From assembly GCA_964513075.1 (NCBI GenBank), contig CAZELR010000008.1:39899-103898 (forward strand): a stretch of DNA of 64,000 bases, given 5' to 3'. This stretch comes from DAOUBP01 sp964513075 (GTDB lineage Bacteria > Chloroflexota > Anaerolineae > CG2-30-64-16). The notes under the pieces were generated by a model that was not told where the DNA came from, made no database searches, and worked only from the letters and a program-made list of their open reading frames with translations. Positions within the stretch are counted from its first letter, which is position 1, and each line of letters starts with the position of its first letter. Positions 58,441 to 64,000 of this stretch are shown here, in pieces. Made by a program: the position numbers and the translations under genes.

Positions 58441-59583
58441 ATGCAACCAACCGACAACCAACGCCTCCTCGCCTACCTCAACGCCCACCAGGCCGACATG
58501 GTGGCCCACCTGGTCCGGCTCGTCGAGCTGGAATCGCCCACCGATGACAAGGCCGCGATCGACCGGCTGGGCGCAACCCTGGCCGCGGAGCTGCGCGACC
58601 TGGGCGCGTCCGTGACACTGCTGCCCCAGGCTGCGGCCGGAGACCACTTGTGCGCCCGCTGGGGGCGCGGGCCAGGCGGGTTCCTGCTGTTATGTCACAT
58701 GGACACCGTCTGGGAGCTCGGCACGCTGGCGCGCATGCCGGTGCATGTCGAAGATGGCCGGCTGTACGGCCCGGGCACGTACGACATGAAGGGCGGCATC
58801 GTCAACGCGATGTGGGCGATGCGGGCGCTGGCTGAGCTGGACCTCCTGCCCGACCGGCGCATCACTCTGGTGATTACCTCCGACGAAGAGGAAGGCAGCA
58901 CCACCTCGCGCGCGCTGATCGAAGCCGAGGCACTGGCGCACAACGCCGTCTTCGTGCTCGAGCCGGCCCACCCGCCCCGGGCCGCGCTGAAGACCTGGCG
59001 CAAAGGGGTGGGAGACTACCGCGTGCAGGTGACCGGCGTGGCTGCGCACGCGGGCGCGGCACACGATCAAGGCGTGAATGCCATCGAAGAGCTGGCGCAT
59101 CACATCCTGGCCATCCAAGCACTCACCGACTACGCTGTGGGGACCACGGTCAACGTCGGTGTGCTGGGCGGCGGCACGCGCAGCAACGTGGTGCCGGCAC
59201 AGGCCTGGGCCGAGGTGGATTTTCGCGTGATGAACGAGGCTGAGGCGGAACGCGTCGATCGTTTCATGCGCAGCCTCACCCCGCAACTGCCCGGCGCGGC
59301 CATCGAGGTGACGGGCGGACTGAACCGGCCGCCGATGGTGCGCACCCCAGCAATCGTAGCGCTGTTCAAGCGGGCCGCGCAGGTCGCCGCCGAATTGGGC
59401 TTCCCGATTGATGAAACCGGCACCGGCGGCGGATCGGACGGCAATTTCACGGCCGCGCTCGGGGTGCCCACCCTGGATGGCCTGGGGGTTGCCGGGGATG
59501 GCGGCCACGCACAGCACGAGCACGTCATCGTATCGTCGCTGCCCGAACGCGCGGCGCTGCTGGCGGGGCTGATCAGAGCATAG
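58441..59583 (+). CDS. M20 family metallopeptidase (glutamate carboxypeptidase-like)
   Basis: 380 residues from ATG 58441, with AAAGGA about 9 nt upstream. Zinc ligands and catalytic residues: H86/D88 in LLCHMDTVW, D115 in GTYDMKGGI, E149/E150 in ITSDEEEGS, and the final His in GGHAQHEHV. The dimerisation lid (about 180-290) has WRKGVGDYRVQVTGVAAHAG. Most like carboxypeptidase G2/glutamate carboxypeptidases, which remove C-terminal Glu from peptides or folates. It probably acts with the divergent epimerase and dipeptidase on murein peptides. No signal peptide. Confidence 0.9.
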   Translation: MQPTDNQRLLAYLNAHQADMVAHLVRLVELESPTDDKAAIDRLGATLAAELRDLGASVTLLPQAAAGDHLCARWGRGPGGFLLLCHMDTVWELGTLARMPVHVEDGRLYGPGTYDMKGGIVNAMWAMRALAELDLLPDRRITLVITSDEEEGSTTSRALIEAEALAHNAVFVLEPAHPPRAALKTWRKGVGDYRVQVTGVAAHAGAAHDQGVNAIEELAHHILAIQALTDYAVGTTVNVGVLGGGTRSNVVPAQAWAEVDFRVMNEAEAERVDRFMRSLTPQLPGAAIEVTGGLNRPPMVRTPAIVALFKRAAQVAAELGFPIDETGTGGGSDGNFTAALGVPTLDGLGVAGDGGHAQHEHVIVSSLPERAALLAGLIRA

Positions 59584-59617
59584 CCGGATCGCGCATGGCT
59601 GCCCCTGCCGCGCTGGA

Positions 59618-59682
59618 CTAGAGGCTTCAGCCGGTCGGGTGATCGGCGCGAGAAACCGGCTGAAGCCTCGAGTCCGGATACA
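59618..59682. repeat. Inverted element, family D
   Basis: GACTAGAGGCTTCAGCCGGT at the left pairs with ACCGGCTGAAGCCTCGAGTC at the right over a short GC-rich loop. Confidence 0.8.
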
Positions 59683-59695
59683 TTTAGAAATAAAG

Positions 59696-59726
59696 AGGCC
59701 TGGCAGGTCGATGACCTGCCAGGCCT
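59696..59726 (-). terminator. Rho-independent terminator of the zinc-ribbon gene
   Basis: 14-bp arms (AGGCCTGGCAGGTC and complement) with a 3-nt loop. On the minus strand it is followed by CTTTATTTC. It is 34 nt past the zinc-ribbon stop codon. Confidence 0.75.
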
Positions 59727-59759
59727 TACGTTACGCCTATCTAGAAGGCGAGGAACGAA

Positions 59760-60239
59760 CTACCAGTCGTCCCGCCCACCGCGACGATCGCGATCCTTGC
59801 CGCCGGAACGGCCGCCGCCACCGCCACCACCGCCGTAGCCGCCGCCGCCGGAGCGACCGCCGCCACCACCGCCGTAGCCGCCACCGCCGTAGCCGCCGCC
59901 GCCAGAGCGACCGCCGCCACCACCGCCGTAGCCGCCACTCGCAGGCTTTTGCGCCTTGAAGCAGTCAGAGCAATACACGGGCCGGTCGCCGCGCGGCTGG
60001 AACGGAACTTCAGTTTCCTTACCGCACTGAGCGCATACGGCCGGGTACATCTGCCGATCGCCGCCAACGCCACCACCATAACCGCCGCCCATAGAGCGCT
60101 GGGCCTTGCGGGCCGCGCGGCAATCCGGGCACCGGCTCGGCGGGTTGGTGAAACCCTTCTGAGCGTAGAAGTCCTGCTCCCCAGCTGTGAATACGAATTC
60201 CTTGCCGCAGTCCGTGCAAACAAGTGTCTTGTCCGCCAT
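59760..60239 (-). CDS. Two-zinc-ribbon protein with Gly-rich RGG-like tail
   Basis: 159 residues from ATG 60239, with GAGGAG about 10 nt upstream. Zinc ribbon 1: C8/C11 (LVCTDCGKEFVF) and C37/C40 (SRCPDCRAARK). Zinc ribbon 2: C69/C72 (AVCAQCGKETEVPF) and C90/C93 (VYCSDCFKAQKP). The tail is SGGYGGGGGGRSGGGGYGG-type repeat ending KDRDRRGGRDDW, like RGG/GYG tails of RNA-binding proteins, and is probably disordered. Family members exist in many bacteria without a known role. It has its own promoter, a leader of about 140 nt and a strong terminator, features seen with stress or cold-shock mRNAs; an RNA-linked role is inference. Confidence 0.82.
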   Translation of the reverse strand: MADKTLVCTDCGKEFVFTAGEQDFYAQKGFTNPPSRCPDCRAARKAQRSMGGGYGGGVGGDRQMYPAVCAQCGKETEVPFQPRGDRPVYCSDCFKAQKPASGGYGGGGGGRSGGGGYGGGGYGGGGGGRSGGGGYGGGGGGGGRSGGKDRDRRGGRDDW

Positions 60240-60387
60240 GACGATTTTTCTCCTCTTGAGATGAATGAAAATAAGTTTACCGACATCACGTTCCGTTTGT
60301 GGGCGTATAACGGGGACTTGGACTTGAAGGGAGCAAGACACAGGGTCCAACCGATTCCACCGAGACACGGAAAGCTTTAACGGTAAG

Positions 60388-60416
60388 AATATAGCACCAT
60401 CGGTTTACAAACGCAA
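60388..60416 (-). promoter_or_regulatory. Promoter of the zinc-ribbon gene
   Basis: Minus strand TTGCGT (60416-60411), 17-nt spacer ending in TGC, TATATT (60393-60388). Start near 60381, leader about 142 nt. Confidence 0.6.
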
Positions 60417-60484
60417 ATTTCGAAATAGGGTTTTTAAATTCGTTTAACAGTGCAGATCGGTCTTCGACCGTGCCGGCTGGCGGC

Positions 60485-61318
60485 CTACGGTGTCACCGTT
60501 CCGCGCGGCGTGCTTGTCGGCAACGGCTGCGTCGGCACGGGCGTAGCTGTCGCAGCAACCATCGCGGTGGCTGATGCCGCCGCGGTCGCCGTCGAGGTCA
60601 ACGTTGCAGTCGGTGTCGCTGTCGGTGTCGCAGTCGGTGTCGCAGTTGGTGTCGCAGTCGGCAGCGGCCGCACGGTCAACAGCATGTCGCGCATGCCATA
60701 TAGAAAACCGTCCAGCGATCCAACGGTTTTCTCCACTGCGGCCAGCTTTTCTTGAGCCCCAGCCAGCTCAGCGGCAGTAGCCGCCTGATTCGCCTGCAAA
60801 CCGACGATGTTCGCCTCAGCGGTAGCGCGTGCCAGCCCAAGTCCGTCAATCTCCGCCTGCAAACGCTCCTTCTCGGCACGCAACGCCTCAACCTCGCCCG
60901 CCAGGGCCGTCAGCTCGGTCAGCTTAGCCTCGGCAGAATCGGCGCGGCCGCCCAGCGTGTCGGCCCGCACGGCCAAGTCCTGCGAACGGCGCTCCAGTTG
61001 GAGCGCGCGTGTTTGCAGATCGACGATGGGCGTGCTGCGGGTGAAGGTCAGCGTGCCGTTGGCCAGGTAAAGCACCAAAAGCGTCAAGCCGACGGCGGCC
61101 AGGCCGGTCAACAGCATGCCCAACGCAATCCGCCAGCCGCAGCCAGGCCGTGCAGGCGGCGTCACCACTTCCAGCGGCGGAGGCGCCGGTTCAACAGGCG
61201 CCGGTTCCAGCGCGGGCGGATCAGCGACGCGGATTTCCTCCGGATCGGAGGATGGTGCGGAGAATGCAGGTTCATCCGAGGCCGCCTCGGTGAACACTTC
61301 TTGCTGTTCGTCTTCCAT
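60485..61318 (-). CDS. Membrane protein with coiled coil and Thr/Pro-rich tail
   Basis: 277 residues from ATG 61318, with AGGAGG 7 nt upstream. An acidic, Pro-rich cytoplasmic part (1-60) is followed by one membrane helix (ALGMLLTGLAAVGLTLLVLY, about 68-87), then a coiled coil (about 110-195; ALQLERRSQDLAVRADTLGG, EALRAEKERLQAEIDGLGLA). The last part is a PTATPTATPT repeat followed by an Ala/Thr stretch. Outside domain probably a rod. Function unknown. The gene is divergent from the helicase-like gene. Confidence 0.68.
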   Translation of the reverse strand: MEDEQQEVFTEAASDEPAFSAPSSDPEEIRVADPPALEPAPVEPAPPPLEVVTPPARPGCGWRIALGMLLTGLAAVGLTLLVLYLANGTLTFTRSTPIVDLQTRALQLERRSQDLAVRADTLGGRADSAEAKLTELTALAGEVEALRAEKERLQAEIDGLGLARATAEANIVGLQANQAATAAELAGAQEKLAAVEKTVGSLDGFLYGMRDMLLTVRPLPTATPTATPTATPTATPTATLTSTATAAASATAMVAATATPVPTQPLPTSTPRGTVTP

Positions 61319-61339
61319 GTTGCTGCCTCCTGATACACG

Positions 61340-61348
61340 ATTATAACA
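61340..61348 (-). promoter_or_regulatory. Extended -10 of the coiled-coil gene
   Basis: Minus strand TGT-TATAAT, 21 nt before the start codon. Confidence 0.5.
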
Positions 61349-61365
61349 CACTTCTGACCCAGTTG

Positions 61366-61374
61366 TGCTAGAAT
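61366..61374 (+). promoter_or_regulatory. Extended -10 of the helicase-like gene
   Basis: TGC-TAGAAT; the ATG at 61382 follows after 7 nt, with no ribosome site (leaderless). Confidence 0.45.
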
Positions 61375-61381
61375 AGTGACT

Positions 61382-63778
61382 ATGCCATCACCCACTCTAA
61401 CCCCAGCCCAAGCGGCCCTTGTCGCAGCCCCGCCGAATCGGCGCATCTGGCTGGAGGGGCCGGCCGGCGCGGGCAAGACAACCGCGGCCGCGGCGCGGCT
61501 GGCCGGGCTGCTGCGGGCGGGAGTTCCGGGGCACCAGGTGCTGGTGCTCCTGCCGCAGCGTACGTTGGCCGCGCCCTTCACCCGCGCGCTGCGCCAGCCG
61601 ACCACCCCGGCCGGCGGCGAGGTCACGATCTTAACCCTGGGTGGCCTGGCCCAGCGCACCGTGGAACTGTTCTGGCCGTTGATTGCCGAGGCGGCCGGCT
61701 TTGCGCAGCCTGACCGGCTGCCGGTCTTCCTGACGCTGGAGACCGCACAGTATTTCATGGCCCGCGTGGTCGGACCCCTGTTGACCGAAGGCTACTTCGA
61801 CGCGATCGTCGTGGACCGCAACCGCCTCTACAGCCAGATCCTGGACAATCTGAACAAAGCCGCGCTGGTCGGTTTCCCTCACACCGAGATCGGCGCGCGG
61901 CTGGCCGCCGCCTGGACCGGCGAGAGCAGCCAGGCCCAGGTCTACGCAGAGGCGCAGGAATGCGCTACCCGTTTTCGCGGCTACTGCCTGGCCCACAATC
62001 TGCTCGATTTCTCGCTGCAATACGAGCTGTTCGCCACGCGGCTGTGGCCGCTGCCGCAATGTCGCGCTTACCTGCTGGGGCACTATCGCCACATCATCGC
62101 GGACAACGTCGAGGAAGATACTCCGGTCAGCCACGACATCCTACTGGAGTGGCTGCCGCACTGCACATCGGCGCAGATCGTCTACGACACCGGCGCGGGT
62201 TACCGTCGTTTCCTGGGCGCGGACCCCGTCAGCGCCTATCGCCTGAGGGAGGCCTGCGAGGAGCAGATCGCGTTCAGCAGATCCTTCGTGATGTCTCCGG
62301 CGATGGACGCTCTGAGCGGTGCGCTCCGCCGCAGCCTGGGACCGAGACCGGCTTCCCCCGCAGGGCCACCGGAGATGGGCCGCGGGCGCGCCGGGGCGGA
62401 GGAACTGGCATTTGGGCAGACGCTGGGATTGAAATCCCAGCCTGATACAAGAAGTCCGCTGGAAGCGGACTTGCACAGAGAGAAGACCCAAGCCCCGCAA
62501 TCAGGAAAATCAGGCGAATCTGCGTCCCGCCCCCCGGAGCCCGACCTACGCGCCGCGATCGACTTCGCCGCGCATCGCTTCTACCCGGAGATGCTGGACT
62601 GGGTGGCCGACGAGATCGCCCGCCTGGTGAGCGAGGGGGTGAAGCCCGCGGCGATCGCGGTGCTGGCGCCGTTCCTGGGCGGCGGGCTGCGCTTTTCGCT
62701 GGAGAACCGGCTGGCCGCGCGGGGCATCCCCGCGCGCTCGCACCGGCCCTCGCGCGCGCTGCGCGAGGAGCCGACCGCCCTCTGCCTGTTGACCCTGGCC
62801 GCACTCAGCCATCCGGGCTGGGGCATCGCACCCAGCAAGCCCGATGTGACTCATGCGTTGATGCTGGCCATCGCGGATATGGATCTGGTGCGCGCCCAAC
62901 TGCTGGCCGATATCGCCTATCGCCCCCCCGCCGGAGCCCCTGCGGGAGGGCGCAACGGCGCACCCACGCTCGGTCCTTTCGCCGGGCTGGAGCAGGAGGC
63001 GCAGGAACGCATCACTTTCCTGCTGGGCGGACGGTACGAAGGGCTGAGATCCTGGCTGGAGGCGCAGAAGTCGCCTCAAAGGGCCGGACGACCAAAGGGG
63101 CACAGCGTTCGGAAGGACACCGCCACCGCGGACGCCAGCCCGGCGCTGGACCACGATCTGAGCCGGCTCTTCGGCGAACTGTTGTCGCAGCCGGGTTACG
63201 GATTTCACCGCGACTTCGACGCAGGCGAGATCACGGCGAAGATCATCGAGTCGGCGCGCAAGTTCCGCCAGGTGATGACCGAACTGCCGGGTGCGCAAGC
63301 CGGCAGCATGCGCGACAATGTGCCGCAGGCCGCTGGCTTGCAGAGCGACACCGACGTATTGGGCCGCGAATACGTGCAGCTCGTGCAAGAGGGCGTGGTG
63401 GCGGCCCAATACGTGCGCAGTTGGCAGCGCCAGCCGGAGGAGGCGGTGCTGCTGACGCCGGCCTACACCTTCCTGATGAGCAATCAGGCGGTCGAGCACC
63501 AGTTCTGGCTGGACGTGGGCAGCAGCGGCTGGTGGGAGCGGCTCTACCAGCCCCTGACGCAGCCCTATGTGCTGAGCCGGCGCTGGGTCAGCAGCCAGCC
63601 CTGGACCGACCTGGACGAATACGCCGCGCGCCAGGAGGCGCTCTCGGCCCTGGCCCTGGGCCTCGTCCGCCGCTGCCGGACGCAGGTTCACCTGGGCCTT
63701 TCGGAGATGGGCGAAAGCGGCAGCGACCAACGGGGACCGCTGCTGCGCGCGATACAGAACGTACTGCGTACTGCGTAG
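61382..63778 (+). CDS. UvrD/AddB-like P-loop protein with degenerate helicase motifs
   Basis: 798 residues from ATG 61382 (a GTG at 61376 is in frame). Walker A is intact: EGPAGAGKTT (26-34). The Walker B-like segment is IIADNVEEDTPVSHD near residue 240; a normal UvrD helicase has DExQD here, so the catalytic Glu seems replaced by Asn. The later SF1 motifs are not clear, and no PD-(D/E)XK nuclease motif or Cys cluster is seen at the C-terminus. It thus resembles AddB-type inactivated helicases. Residues about 310-385 (GLKSQPDTRSPLEADLHREK and around) are repeat-derived, with two small palindromes in the DNA. Function may be DNA repair, but this is tentative. Confidence 0.6.
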   Translation: MPSPTLTPAQAALVAAPPNRRIWLEGPAGAGKTTAAAARLAGLLRAGVPGHQVLVLLPQRTLAAPFTRALRQPTTPAGGEVTILTLGGLAQRTVELFWPLIAEAAGFAQPDRLPVFLTLETAQYFMARVVGPLLTEGYFDAIVVDRNRLYSQILDNLNKAALVGFPHTEIGARLAAAWTGESSQAQVYAEAQECATRFRGYCLAHNLLDFSLQYELFATRLWPLPQCRAYLLGHYRHIIADNVEEDTPVSHDILLEWLPHCTSAQIVYDTGAGYRRFLGADPVSAYRLREACEEQIAFSRSFVMSPAMDALSGALRRSLGPRPASPAGPPEMGRGRAGAEELAFGQTLGLKSQPDTRSPLEADLHREKTQAPQSGKSGESASRPPEPDLRAAIDFAAHRFYPEMLDWVADEIARLVSEGVKPAAIAVLAPFLGGGLRFSLENRLAARGIPARSHRPSRALREEPTALCLLTLAALSHPGWGIAPSKPDVTHALMLAIADMDLVRAQLLADIAYRPPAGAPAGGRNGAPTLGPFAGLEQEAQERITFLLGGRYEGLRSWLEAQKSPQRAGRPKGHSVRKDTATADASPALDHDLSRLFGELLSQPGYGFHRDFDAGEITAKIIESARKFRQVMTELPGAQAGSMRDNVPQAAGLQSDTDVLGREYVQLVQEGVVAAQYVRSWQRQPEEAVLLTPAYTFLMSNQAVEHQFWLDVGSSGWWERLYQPLTQPYVLSRRWVSSQPWTDLDEYAARQEALSALALGLVRRCRTQVHLGLSEMGESGSDQRGPLLRAIQNVLRTA
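62330..62535. repeat. Repeat-derived insertion in the helicase-like gene
   Basis: Contains CTGGGATTGAAATCCCAG and AAGTCCGCTGGAAGCGGACT (two palindromes), then AATCAGGAAAATCAGGCGAA, similar to 53649-53675. The frame stays open. Confidence 0.7.
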
Positions 63779-64000
63779 TGCGTGGTGCGTAATGCGTGGT
63801 GCGTGGTGCGTGGTGCGTAGTACCAGGGCAGAATGACGAATGGCGAGATTCTTCGCTGGCGTTTCGCCATCACGGGAGTTGAGTCGTCAACCCGCTCAGA
63901 ATGACAGGCACTCACGCAATACGCAACACGCAGCACGCAACACGCAACACGCAAATCAAAAATCAAAAATCGCCAATCCAAAATCGCCAATGTTCACACC
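63773..64000. repeat. Repeat cluster at the right edge
   Basis: GTGCGTGGTGCGT units (63773-63828, family E) overlap the end of the helicase-like gene. Then an inverted half copy of family B (63836-63905), CGCAACACGCAGCACGC units (63908-63955) and AATCAAAAATCAAAAATCGC / CAATCCAAAATCGCC units (63955-63990). No gene. Confidence 0.8.

Noticed and set aside
59810..59935. GCCGCCGCC microsatellite in the zinc-ribbon gene
   Set aside because: It codes for the Gly-rich tail in the proper frame, so it is not a separate element.

Overview
The window is GC-rich bacterial chromosome and looks like a member of the Chloroflexota, probably Anaerolineae-like. This is inference from content: exported proteins that end in short 'YLPFAMK' or 'WLPAILNGQ' tails, Thr/Pro-rich linkers, a sigma/anti-sigma locus with DUF5667 and DUF5666 domains, a long-form formate-tetrahydrofolate ligase, and dense small dispersed repeats. 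No rRNA, tRNA, CRISPR array or prophage was seen. The only transposon trace is a lone IS630-type helix-turn-helix reading frame at 11.4-11.8 kb.

Layout. 0-5 kb: the N-terminal part of a CHAT (caspase-like) protein cut by the left edge, a class V aminotransferase and an FG-GAP surface protein. 4.7-11.3 kb: YbaK deacylase, sirtuin, CDP-alcohol phosphatidyltransferase, then an ECF sigma factor, a translationally coupled membrane anti-sigma-like protein and a DUF5666/propeller secreted protein. 12-19 kb: fhs, an FmdB zinc ribbon, and a leftward four-gene ABC exporter operon (Yip1, ATPase, CARDB protein, permease). 19-22 kb: tgt, uppP and a PstS-like lipoprotein. 22.4-31 kb: a nusA-rnpM-infB-rbfA-nrnA-truB-ribF translation/RNA operon whose last gene is fused in frame to an archease domain. 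31-40.3 kb (leftward): thyA, CBS-ACT protein, era, yhhQ, pckG, mdh, a small membrane protein, DUF362 and DUF1385 proteins. 40.4-48 kb: YgjP-like metallopeptidase, methyltransferase, LCP protein, adenosine-specific kinase-like protein, CpXC protein, a repeat cluster and ligA. 48-52 kb: two unknown proteins and a GT-C-like membrane protein. 52-59.6 kb: a murein-peptide recycling group (dipeptide epimerase, M19 dipeptidase, NlpC/P60 endopeptidase, M20 peptidase) with an alpha-oxoamine synthase and an MttB-like protein. 59.7-64 kb: Gly-rich zinc-ribbon protein, coiled-coil membrane protein and a UvrD/AddB-like P-loop protein, ending in repeats.

Functional links. Tgt and YhhQ together suggest queuosine salvage. 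Mdh and PckG together interconvert malate, oxaloacetate and PEP. The nusA operon joins transcription, initiation, ribosome maturation, RNA turnover and tRNA modification. The 52-59 kb group would break imported murein peptides into amino acids.

Two genome-wide habits stand out. First, several repeat families (a hairpin of about 33 bp with a TCTCGGAGA centre, MITE-like elements of about 140 bp, and short GTTGAAGG, GTCAGGGG and GGAAGCT arrays) lie between genes and also in frame inside genes, including ligA, ribF, tgt, a glycosyltransferase and a helicase-like gene. Second, several genes have an extended -10 box only 6-9 nt before an ATG that lacks a Shine-Dalgarno sequence, which suggests leaderless mRNAs. 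Starts were chosen from ribosome binding sites, promoter positions and family alignments recalled from memory; no search was run.
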